This document shows, in pieces, positions 1-6,521 of a stretch of 33,355 nucleotides of DNA. Below the pieces are notes generated by a model. That model had not been told where the DNA came from. It searched no databases and was given only the letters and a program-made list of their open reading frames with translations. Location of the stretch: assembly GCA_022823055.1 (NCBI GenBank), contig JAJDXX010000251.1:1-33355 (forward strand). Direction: 5' to 3'. The translations under genes were made by a program, and so were the position numbers. Each line of letters begins with the position of its first letter. Position 1 is the first letter of the stretch. This DNA comes from Candidatus Binatia bacterium. GTDB taxonomy: Bacteria > Desulfobacterota > Binatia > UBA9968 > JAJDTQ01.

Positions 1-412
1 CCACGTCCGGTCCGATTTCCACGGCCGACAGGCCGTGAAGCTCCCGGCGTTCCGCGCGCCCGCCGAGGAGATTGGCGTGGCCGCGCCGGACCTTGCGCGC
101 GCTCGACCCGCACAGCGCAAAGTGAACGCCCCGGTGCTCCATCAGCCAGTGCACCGCGTCGAGCAGCGCCGGCACCTTCTGTACCTCGTCGATGACCATG
201 AACCCGGCGCCGTGCCGGCGCTGTTCCTCGATCAGCATCTCCGGCGCCTGCAGGTACCGGCGGTACGACTCGGGCCGCAGGAGATCGATCCACGGCACAT
301 CGGAGAAATGCTCGGCGAGAAGCGTGCTCTTCCCCGTCTGGCGCGGCCCCCAGAGAAAGAAGGTGCCGGGAGTCGAATCGCGCAGGGCAAGCAAGCGTCT
401 GAATCTTTCCAT
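1..412 (-). CDS. AAA_14 / DUF4143-type ATPase, N-terminal part (cut by window edge)
   Basis: This reading frame is open to the left edge, so the ORF track omits it. From ATG at 412 it gives about 137 residues beginning MERFRRLLALRD. A P-loop GPRQTGKST lies near residues 23-31, a Walker B FMVIDEVQ near 84-91, and a sensor-like ALCGSSARK near 109-117. This order is typical of the AAA_14 ATPases that carry a C-terminal DUF4143 domain; here that second domain would lie outside the window. An in-frame TGA sits nine codons upstream of the ATG, which supports the start. Family members are often orphan genes in variable regions and their biochemical role is poorly known. It is transcribed away from the amidohydrolase gene. 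Family call is good; function is unknown. Confidence 0.85.
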   Translation of the reverse strand, partial: MERFRRLLALRDSTPGTFFLWGPRQTGKSTLLAEHFSDVPWIDLLRPESYRRYLQAPEMLIEEQRRHGAGFMVIDEVQKVPALLDAVHWLMEHRGVHFALCGSSARKVRRGHANLLGGRAERRELHGLSAVEIGPDV

Positions 413-422
413 GTCTGATTGA

Positions 423-449
423 ATTTGACATGTATTTCAGTATTTGACA
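423..449. promoter_or_regulatory. Direct repeat ATTTGACA x2 in an AT-rich divergent intergenic region
   Basis: The octamer ATTTGACA occurs at 423-430 and 442-449, 19 bp apart, about two helical turns. It lies between the divergent ATPase and amidohydrolase genes, in sequence much more AT-rich than its surroundings. Each copy contains a perfect TTGACA -35-like hexamer on the plus strand, but I see no convincing -10 element at 17 bp. It could be a regulator-binding site or part of a promoter. Confidence 0.3.
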
Positions 450-584
450 ATCTGATTTACGCAACCTGGATCCGACGGTTTCGCCGCCTCTTGCTTTACT
501 CGAATAATCCGATACCTTGTCGCTTGTCGCCCTTGGGGACACTGGGACCGGGCGCACATTGGAGCAAGGGAGGAGGACCGATCC

Positions 585-1625
585 ATGGACAAGGTTCCGA
601 TCATCGACGCGGACGGACACATTCTCGAAGACAACGACGAGCTTGAAAACTACTTCGAAGGCCCGTACGAGGGACACCGCAGGCACAAGGTGTTCGGGCT
701 GTTCCCGTCTCTGGACGGCTGGCCCCGGGGCGCGGTCAAGGGGGTGAAGAAGGCCAGCCAGACCTCGCCGGAGAGCTGGCTCGAGTTCATCGACGGCGCC
801 GGTATCGACGCGGCGGTGCTCTATCCCACCGCTGGCCTGGGTTTCGGCTTGATCCAGGACTCTGACTGGGCGTGCGGGCTGGCGCGCGCCTACAACAACT
901 GGTTCCACGACAAGTACACGCGCACGAGCCCGCGTCTCAAGGGCGTCGCGATCCTGCCGGTGCACGATGTGCCGCAAGCCGTGGAGGAGTTGCGCCACGC
1001 GGTCACCGAGCAGGGCATGGTGGGCGGGCTCCTGCCCGCGGTCAACGTGCTGCACAAGGGCTTCGGCCACTCCGACTTCCACCCCCTCTACGAGGAGGCG
1101 CAACGCCTGGACACCCCCCTGGCCATCCACGGCGCGCCGAGTCAGGGGCTCGGCTTCGACTTCCTCCAGACCATGTCCATGATCCACACCCTGGAGCACC
1201 CCATCGCGCAGATGATCCAGATGGCCAGCATGGTGCTGGACGGGGTCTTCGAGCTGTTCCCGAAACTGCGGGTGGGCTACCTGGAGGCCGGCGCCGGCTG
1301 GGTCCCGTACATGATGGAGCGCATGGACGACAAGTTCCACGTGGACCGCAAGCGCAAGCACTTCCCGCTGAAGAAGCTGCCCAGCGAGTACGTCAGGGAA
1401 GGCAACGTCTTCGTCACCTGCGAGCTGGACGAGAAGATCCTCGACGTGGTGGCGCGGGAGATGGGCGAGGACTGCCTGATGTACCCGTCGGACTACCCGC
1501 ACGAGAAGGCCGTGTCGGAGTTCGGCACCGACATCCCCGAGTTCCTGGAACGCCCCGACCTGTCCCAGGGCCTCAAGCAGAAGATCCTCTGCGACAACGC
1601 CAAGCGGTTCTACGGGATCTCATAG
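585..1625 (+). CDS. Amidohydrolase family 2 (ACMSD-like) metal-dependent hydrolase/decarboxylase
   Basis: The 346-residue product is a TIM-barrel enzyme of the amidohydrolase_2 family, which includes aminocarboxymuconate semialdehyde, 5-carboxyvanillate and gamma-resorcylate decarboxylases. The usual metal ligands are visible: IDADGH near residues 7-12 (D10, H12), AIHGAP (H182), LEHP (H205) and the catalytic Asp in PSDYPHE (D303). The YLEAGAGWVPYMMERMD segment near 232-248 is also typical. A GGGAGGAGG Shine-Dalgarno lies just upstream of the ATG. The gene stands alone, with the ATPase divergent on the left and a repeat array on the right, so context does not give a substrate. Family placement is secure. 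Decarboxylation or hydrolysis of an aromatic or cyclic acid is the likely chemistry, but this is inferred. Confidence 0.9.
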   Translation: MDKVPIIDADGHILEDNDELENYFEGPYEGHRRHKVFGLFPSLDGWPRGAVKGVKKASQTSPESWLEFIDGAGIDAAVLYPTAGLGFGLIQDSDWACGLARAYNNWFHDKYTRTSPRLKGVAILPVHDVPQAVEELRHAVTEQGMVGGLLPAVNVLHKGFGHSDFHPLYEEAQRLDTPLAIHGAPSQGLGFDFLQTMSMIHTLEHPIAQMIQMASMVLDGVFELFPKLRVGYLEAGAGWVPYMMERMDDKFHVDRKRKHFPLKKLPSEYVREGNVFVTCELDEKILDVVAREMGEDCLMYPSDYPHEKAVSEFGTDIPEFLERPDLSQGLKQKILCDNAKRFYGIS

Positions 1626-1650
1626 ACCGGTTTCCCACGCCGCCTCGAAA

Positions 1651-2020
1651 CGTCATTCCCGCGGAACAGGCTGTGTCAAAACACCATTCAAGAGAGGCAA
1701 CAACCCCCAGAAACGTCATTCCCGCGAAAGCGGGATCCAGGTGGGGTAGAGCGGGGAAACGCCGCTGTAGCGCCCTGCCACCACCCCTGGATTCCCGCTT
1801 TCGCGGGAATGACGGATTGGGGTTTGGTCGCCACGAAGCAGAGTATTGACACCGCCTGGGAAGCGGGAATCCAGGGGTGGAGAGGGGCAAACGGCCTGTT
1901 CCCCGCCTCACCCCACCTGGATTCCCGCTTCCGCGGGAATGACGATTTTGGGGGTTGGTGCCATTTCGTGTCTGAGCGGAGTCTTGACACAGCCTGGGAA
2001 GCGGGAATCCAGGGGTGGGG
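1651..2020. repeat. Array of nested palindromic repeats (ATTCCCGCG...CGCGGGAAT family)
   Basis: The 409-bp gap between the amidohydrolase and the carboxyltransferase is almost filled by this repeat and shows no credible gene. Modules such as CGTCATTCCCGCGAAAGCGG, CCTGGATTCCCGCTTTCGCG and TTGACACAGCCTGGGAAGCG occur in alternating orientation, so the stretch can fold into long hairpins inside larger ones. It holds at least one complete and one partial unit of the element seen again at 29536, 31088, 32591 and 33073. The gene on each side ends into it, so it may also act as a bidirectional transcription barrier. The track ORFs 1688..2839(-), 1809..2102(+) and 1846..2142(+) are readings through it. 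Confidence 0.85.
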
Positions 2021-2034
2021 GTGTGGCGGGATGG

Positions 2035-3489
2035 TCAGCCCAGCCTCACCGACAGATCCGGCCTGCGGATGTAGATCTGCTTGGTCTCGGAGCGCTCCGT
2101 GAGCGACCGGATCAGCCCCACGAGCCCGCCGCCGTTGCGTGACCGCGGCGGCGCCTGCTGCATGGCGCGCACGTCCTCCTCGGAGGTGAAGTAGCGCAGC
2201 AGCAGCTCGTCGTCGGACACGCCTGGGCCGCCGAGCTTCTCCCGCAGCTCCTTCACCGAGGTGTCCGGCGGGCGCCAACTCTCCAGTTCCTTGGCCCGCG
2301 GCCGGTCGAGAATGTGGTCGCGCACCTCCGGGTCCATGGACGAGGCCTCCTCCTCGCCCCAGTGGCCCATGGCGTACAGGATGACCTCGTCGGTGACCTG
2401 CGCGTAGCGCTTGCCCAGGATCACGTTGATGGCGCACTGGCTGCCGACGAACTGGGAGTACGGCGTCACCATGATGGGATAGCCGAACTCCTCCCGCACC
2501 CGGCAGGCCTCGTCCAGCACCTCGCCGAGGCGGTCGCCCATGCCGATGTTGGCGAGCTGGTGCCGCAGGTTGGAGATCATCCCGCCGGGCACCTGGTGCT
2601 GGAAGTGGTAGGCGTCGTAGTGAAGCGGTTCGCCGATGGGGAGCCCCTCCTCCTTCGCCACACGAGTGAAGTGCTCCGACACCGGCCGGAGCCCGTCCTC
2701 GTCGATGACCGGGTTGTAGCCCAGGGCGCGGGCGTTGCGCACGATGTTGAACAGCGACGGGTTGGACGAACCGTCCGACAGCGGCGGCAGCGCCGCGTTG
2801 ATGATGGGAATGCCGGCCTCGATGGCGTCCAGCGTGCACAGGGGCCCGAGACCGCTGTTGCAGTGAGTGTGGAACTCCACGGGGACATCGCTGGCGTTCT
2901 CCAACACCACCGGAGCCAGTGAACGGGTGCGGTCCGGCGTGAACAGGCCGCCCGGGTCCTTGAGGCAGATGCGCTTCACCGGCAGCTTGGCGGCCTCGCG
3001 CGTGCGCTCGGCGTAGTACTCGTCGGTGTGCTTGGGCGAGATGGAGAAGATCAGGTTGACAATGGTCTCAAGGCCAGCCTCGGCGGCGGTACGTACCTGC
3101 TCGGCCCACACCGCCGGTGTGTTGGAGGGGTCCGAAGTGCGCGCCTCGCTGATGCCGTTGGCCGCCAGGCGTTCGAGCCAGAGCTGCTGCACCGCTGGCG
3201 GGGTGTGCTGGAACGCGGCCATGTAGCGGTTGCGGATGAGCCGCAACGGCGTCTTGGGCACCTGTTCCCTCACTCGCCGCACGCGCGCCCAGGGATCGTC
3301 CTTCAACTCGCGCACGCACTTCTTGAAGAAGGCCGAGGCGATGATCTCCATGGCCAGGAAGCCGGCCTCGTCCATTTGCGCAGCCACGGGCAGCATCATG
3401 TCGGTGCGGATGCCCATTGCCCACAGGCTCGACGGCCCGTCGCGCAGGGTGGTGTCGACGAAGTGGATCTCTTTCATGCCGGGCAGCAT
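2035..3489 (-). CDS. Pyruvate/oxaloacetate carboxyltransferase-type protein (HMGL-like plus PYC_OADA domains)
   Basis: About 484 residues related to the carboxyltransferase domain of pyruvate carboxylase subunit B, oxaloacetate decarboxylase alpha and transcarboxylase 5S. An HMGL-like TIM barrel comes first, with DTTLRDG (residues 12-18), ICLKDPGG containing the lysine (K177) that is carboxylated in this family, and EFHTHCNSG with metal-binding H207 and H209. A PYC_OADA-like region follows (VPGGMISNLRHQL, VTPYSQFVGSQ). No biotinyl AMKM motif is present, and no biotin carboxylase or carrier gene is nearby, so any partners are encoded elsewhere. The start is uncertain: ATG at 3489 or 3477 (MKEIHF) both lack a clear Shine-Dalgarno, and the track's start at 3522 is a GTG. 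The substrate (pyruvate, oxaloacetate or another acyl acceptor) cannot be read from sequence. Confidence 0.88.
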   Translation of the reverse strand: MLPGMKEIHFVDTTLRDGPSSLWAMGIRTDMMLPVAAQMDEAGFLAMEIIASAFFKKCVRELKDDPWARVRRVREQVPKTPLRLIRNRYMAAFQHTPPAVQQLWLERLAANGISEARTSDPSNTPAVWAEQVRTAAEAGLETIVNLIFSISPKHTDEYYAERTREAAKLPVKRICLKDPGGLFTPDRTRSLAPVVLENASDVPVEFHTHCNSGLGPLCTLDAIEAGIPIINAALPPLSDGSSNPSLFNIVRNARALGYNPVIDEDGLRPVSEHFTRVAKEEGLPIGEPLHYDAYHFQHQVPGGMISNLRHQLANIGMGDRLGEVLDEACRVREEFGYPIMVTPYSQFVGSQCAINVILGKRYAQVTDEVILYAMGHWGEEEASSMDPEVRDHILDRPRAKELESWRPPDTSVKELREKLGGPGVSDDELLLRYFTSEEDVRAMQQAPPRSRNGGGLVGLIRSLTERSETKQIYIRRPDLSVRLG

Positions 3490-3595
3490 ATAGAATTCGG
3501 CGGGCGATGGACAGCGGGGCACGGCACGCAGAGTTTCCGGACGAGGCCTGAACTGGAGGCTTGCGTGAAGTCCTCGTCAAGGATAGCATGAGAGC

Positions 3596-3784
3596 ATGGA
3601 ATTGACCCAGGAAACCATCTCGCTGTTGCTCGTGGGGGTGGCGTTGGCGGGACTCATTATCGCCGGACAACGCGAGATGCGCCGCGACATTGCCGACTTG
3701 CGCGAGCGTATGGCCCGTCTGGAGGGTCTGTTTGAGGGTCACGTAAGTGCTTCAGACCGACAGCACCCACACCCCACCACGTAA
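3596..3784 (+). CDS. Small single-TM protein with charged coiled-coil tail
   Basis: The 62-residue product has a hydrophobic helix at about residues 7-25 (ISLLLVGVALAGLIIAG) followed by a heptad-like charged stretch MRRDIADLRERMARLEGLFE near 28-47. Short proteins of this plan, a membrane anchor plus an IADLRERMARLEG coiled coil, recur as hypothetical proteins in bacterial genomes. I know of no assigned function. The gene starts 106 bp from the divergent carboxyltransferase start and ends 79 bp before the efflux adaptor gene, with a possible hairpin in between. GAGAG lies just before the ATG. It could oligomerise at the inner membrane, but this is a guess. It looks like a real gene because the helix and heptad pattern are coherent and in the same frame. 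Confidence 0.6.
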   Translation: MELTQETISLLLVGVALAGLIIAGQREMRRDIADLRERMARLEGLFEGHVSASDRQHPHPTT

Positions 3785-3807
3785 CCTTTCCGACCCGGAC
3801 AACGTAT

Positions 3808-3830
3808 CGAGGGCACAAGCCGCGCCCTCG
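3808..3830 (+). terminator. Possible weak stem-loop terminator after the 62-aa gene
   Basis: CGAGGGC (3808-3814) and GCCCTCG (3824-3830) are perfect 7-bp complementary arms around a 9-nt loop, followed by TCTTC. The T-rich tract is short, so termination may be weak. It lies between the small membrane-protein gene and the HlyD-type gene on the same strand. Confidence 0.35.
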
Positions 3831-3863
3831 TCTTCAACACGAGCGCACTAGGCGCCCATACAC

Positions 3864-4739
3864 ATGGCTGCAACAGAATCGAGCAAAAAGAAGTGGCTCG
3901 CGTGGACCGCGATCGTGATGTTGCTGATCGTGGCCGGGGTGGGTACGTGGGTGTGGTCGTCGCTGGGTTACATCACCACCGACGACGCCCGGGTGAAGGC
4001 CGACATCGTCACCATCAGCACCGAGGTCCCGGGACGGATCGGCGCGCTGCACAAGGACGAGGGCGACGCGGTCAAGCCCGGCGAGGTCATGGTGAGACTC
4101 GACACGCGCGAGATCCGCATCCGCATCGAGCAACACAAGGCGGCGGTGGACTACGCGCGCAGCCAGTTGTTGCAGGCGGAGCGGGAGTTGAGCCACGCGG
4201 GTGACGCGCGACAGCGCGAGATCCGGGAAGCCGACATGCTCGCCAGGAAGGCGCGGGTGCGGGAGGCCGAGGCGGAGCTGCGGGAGCTTGAGTTCCGGCT
4301 CGGCTTGATGACGCTGCGCAGTCCGGTGCGAGGAATGGTGGTCAAGAAGAACGCCCACCGGGGCGAGTTCGTGCAGCCGGGCCAGCCCGTGTTCATGGTG
4401 GTGGATTCCAGCCGCTACTGGGTGGAAGCCAACGTGGACGAGACGCAGATCCGCTTCGTCAAGCCGGGCAGCAAGGCGGCGGTTCGGCTGGATTCGTATC
4501 CCGGCGTCCAGTTCGACGGCGAGGTCACGGACGTAGGCGGCGCCACCACTTCCGAGTTCTCGCTTTTCTCACCGCAGAAGCTCACCGGGGTGTTCATCAA
4601 GTCCACGCAGAAGCTGCCGGTCAAGATCGCGGTGCAGGACACCGACGGCATCCTCCGCGTCGGCATGCTCGCCGTGGTGCGCATCGAGAAGCCCGAAGGC
4701 CGGCAGGATGGACTGCACGCCAGCGGCACGGGCCAATAA
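3864..4739 (+). CDS. HlyD/EmrA-type membrane fusion protein (efflux adaptor)
   Basis: The 291-residue protein has one N-terminal membrane helix (about 11-32) and then a periplasmic adaptor. TTDDARVKADIVTISTEVPG (39-58) opens the first lipoyl half, a helical hairpin spans about 85-145, and LRSPVRGMVVKKNAHRGEFV (151-170) begins the second half. A beta-barrel region follows with YWVEANVDETQI and the VFIKSTQKLPVKI segment. TTDDAYV-like starts are typical of EmrA and related adaptors for MFS pumps. It is shorter than E. coli EmrA (390 aa), mainly because the hairpin is short, which may affect how it meets an outer-membrane channel. The partner MFS gene starts 18 bp downstream, so the two form an operon. 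No TolC-like gene is in the window. Confidence 0.88.
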   Translation: MAATESSKKKWLAWTAIVMLLIVAGVGTWVWSSLGYITTDDARVKADIVTISTEVPGRIGALHKDEGDAVKPGEVMVRLDTREIRIRIEQHKAAVDYARSQLLQAERELSHAGDARQREIREADMLARKARVREAEAELRELEFRLGLMTLRSPVRGMVVKKNAHRGEFVQPGQPVFMVVDSSRYWVEANVDETQIRFVKPGSKAAVRLDSYPGVQFDGEVTDVGGATTSEFSLFSPQKLTGVFIKSTQKLPVKIAVQDTDGILRVGMLAVVRIEKPEGRQDGLHASGTGQ

Positions 4740-4757
4740 CGGCCCACCCGCCACGCC

Positions 4758-6359
4758 ATGACGCCCGAGCCTCCGGTCCAGGTCTACGACCCCGCCCGGA
4801 AGTGGCCCATCACCATCACCCTCTCCCTGGGGATGATCAGCGTGGGGCTGGGCATCACCGGCGTCGACACCGCCATCCCGGCGATGATGTCGTCCCTGGG
4901 CACCTCGCTGCACCGCATCCAGTGGGTGCTGATCGCGTTCATGATCACCCGCACCGTGCTGATCCCCTGCGTCGGCTGGCTGGGACAGCGCATCGGCGAC
5001 CGCAACCTGTTCATCCTGAGCGCCGCCACTTTCGGCGTGGGCTCGTTCCTGTGCTCCATGGCCTGGGACGTCAACTCGCTCATCTTCTTCCGCATCATCC
5101 AGGGCATGGGGGTGGGGCCGCTCATCGGCGTCTCCATGTCCATCATGTACGAGGCCTTCCCCCGCAACGAGCGCGGGCTGGCCATGGGGCTGTTCATGAC
5201 CGGCTGGTCGCTGGGACCGTTCTTCGGACCGCCGGCGGGCGGCTACCTGGCCCAGTACATAAGCTGGCGCACCATCTTCTACCTGCCCCTGCCGACCCTG
5301 ATGGTGGCGGTCATGGCGGCCCTGCTCATCCTCCCCCAGCGCTCCTCGTCCCACAAGCCCGCCGCCTTTGACCTGCTCGGATTCCTCACTCTCACCGGCG
5401 GGCTGGTGGCGATGCTCCTAGGGCTCACACAGGGTCAGGCGGAGGGCTGGACCAGCCCCTGGATCCTGTCGCTGTTCGGGGCCGCCGCCCTGCTTATCGC
5501 GGTCTTCATCATCGCCGAGATCAGGGCCGAGCACCCCTACGTCCAGATCCGCTACTTCAAGAACCTCAACTTCAGCATCTCCAGCATGATCGTGCTGATC
5601 CGGGTCATGGGCTTTCGCGGCACCAGCTTCATCCTGAACCTGTTCCTGCAGAAGGCGCTCTTCTACCCGCCCTTGCAGGCCGGCATCTTCATGCTTCCCG
5701 CCGCCGTGGCCGTGGGCATCGTGTCGCCCTTCGCCGGCATGCTGTCGGACCGTTTCGGACCCAAGATCCTGCTGGTGACCGGACTCGTGCTACTGACCGT
5801 TACCCTGTTCTCGCTTGCCAACGTCACCATCTGGACCGCCGCGGGCGTGATCTACTTCCTGGTGATCCTCAAGAGCATTGGCCAGTCCACCATCAACGCG
5901 CCGCTGAACTCCATCGCCCTGGGCGCCCTGCCCGAGGGCGAGTCGCGCATGGGCAGCGGCATCCTGGGCCTCGCCCGCGGCCTCGGCGAAGCCTTCGGCA
6001 TCGCCACCTTGAGCTTCCTCCTGGAACGCCACATCTTCTACAAGGTCGAGGCCATGACCCCGGGCGTGGGCGCCCGCCTCGCCGAGAACCTGCAGGCCGA
6101 CGTGATGCTCCAGCTCCGCGCCCTGCTCCAGCACGCCGGCCAGTTCGGCATCGGCCTGGACCAACGCGCTGAGTCCCTGCTAGGATTCAGCCTGCTGACG
6201 GAGGGTGTGACCTTGGCCTACCACCAGCTATTCCTCCTGATCGGCCTCATGTACCTGGGGCTGGTGGTGATGGTGGCGTTTCTGAAGACACGGAGGGGGC
6301 AGAAGCAGCCGGCGCCGGTGACAGGGTCGGCAGAGGCGGCGGGAACGCGGACCGCCTGA
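4758..6359 (+). CDS. DHA2-family (EmrB/QacA-like) MFS multidrug transporter, 14 TM
   Basis: The 533-residue integral membrane protein fits the 14-helix drug:H+ antiporter-2 family. Motif A appears as GWLGQRIGDRN near 73-83, a motif-B-like RIIQGMG follows, and the antiporter motif C appears as WSLGPFFGPPAGGYL. A hydrophilic inter-helix stretch and repeated amphipathic loops occur as in EmrB. The gene follows the HlyD-type adaptor by 18 bp, so the pair likely forms an inner-membrane efflux complex that would use a TolC-type channel encoded elsewhere. Substrate is unknown. Next downstream is the convergent small antitoxin-like gene, 12 bp away, leaving almost no room for a separate terminator. 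Confidence 0.92.
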   Translation: MTPEPPVQVYDPARKWPITITLSLGMISVGLGITGVDTAIPAMMSSLGTSLHRIQWVLIAFMITRTVLIPCVGWLGQRIGDRNLFILSAATFGVGSFLCSMAWDVNSLIFFRIIQGMGVGPLIGVSMSIMYEAFPRNERGLAMGLFMTGWSLGPFFGPPAGGYLAQYISWRTIFYLPLPTLMVAVMAALLILPQRSSSHKPAAFDLLGFLTLTGGLVAMLLGLTQGQAEGWTSPWILSLFGAAALLIAVFIIAEIRAEHPYVQIRYFKNLNFSISSMIVLIRVMGFRGTSFILNLFLQKALFYPPLQAGIFMLPAAVAVGIVSPFAGMLSDRFGPKILLVTGLVLLTVTLFSLANVTIWTAAGVIYFLVILKSIGQSTINAPLNSIALGALPEGESRMGSGILGLARGLGEAFGIATLSFLLERHIFYKVEAMTPGVGARLAENLQADVMLQLRALLQHAGQFGIGLDQRAESLLGFSLLTEGVTLAYHQLFLLIGLMYLGLVVMVAFLKTRRGQKQPAPVTGSAEAAGTRTA

Positions 6360-6371
6360 CAAAGAACGCCG

Positions 6372-6521
6372 CTACAGCAGCTCCCGGCCGACCGGCCTGG
6401 AGTCGATCCAGGCACGATCCTCGGACCCAGGAGTTTCGTTTTCGTCACACTGCGCCATAAGCTCCTCAAGGGAGTAGCGGGGACGGGCCTTGGGCTGAGT
6501 CACGAGACGATCCATAGTCAT
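6372..6521 (-). CDS. 49-aa MazE/AbrB-type antitoxin C-terminal-like peptide, no DNA-binding domain
   Basis: This ORF is below the track's length limit. It reads MTMDRLVTQPKARPRYSLEE... and ends DRAWIDSRPVGRELL. The pattern (R)PRYSLEELMAQCD...EDRAWIDSRPVGREL is what I recognise from the toxin-binding C-terminus of MazE/ChpS-like antitoxins. The N-terminal SpoVT/AbrB DNA-binding fold is absent, and no MazF-like toxin ORF follows; the next gene is convergent, 12 bp away. A strong GGAGGA lies 3 nt before the ATG, and the ATG overlaps the stop of the VIT-VWA gene (ATGA), so translation is probably coupled. It may be a remnant captured by this operon, or a functional stand-alone toxin-neutralising peptide. 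Confidence 0.6.
   Translation of the reverse strand: MTMDRLVTQPKARPRYSLEELMAQCDENETPGSEDRAWIDSRPVGRELL

Noticed and set aside
1651-2020. CRISPR array
   Set aside because: The repeats alternate in orientation, vary in length and have no uniform unique spacers; they form hairpins within hairpins.
1688-2839. 383-aa minus-strand ORF across the repeat and the carboxyltransferase
   Set aside because: It reads the carboxyltransferase out of frame and then runs through repeat DNA; translated repeat segments (SFPRKRESR, IPASAGMT-like) are common artefacts of this family.
6372-6521. Complete toxin-antitoxin module
   Set aside because: Only an antitoxin-like C-terminal peptide is present. No toxin ORF fits on either side.
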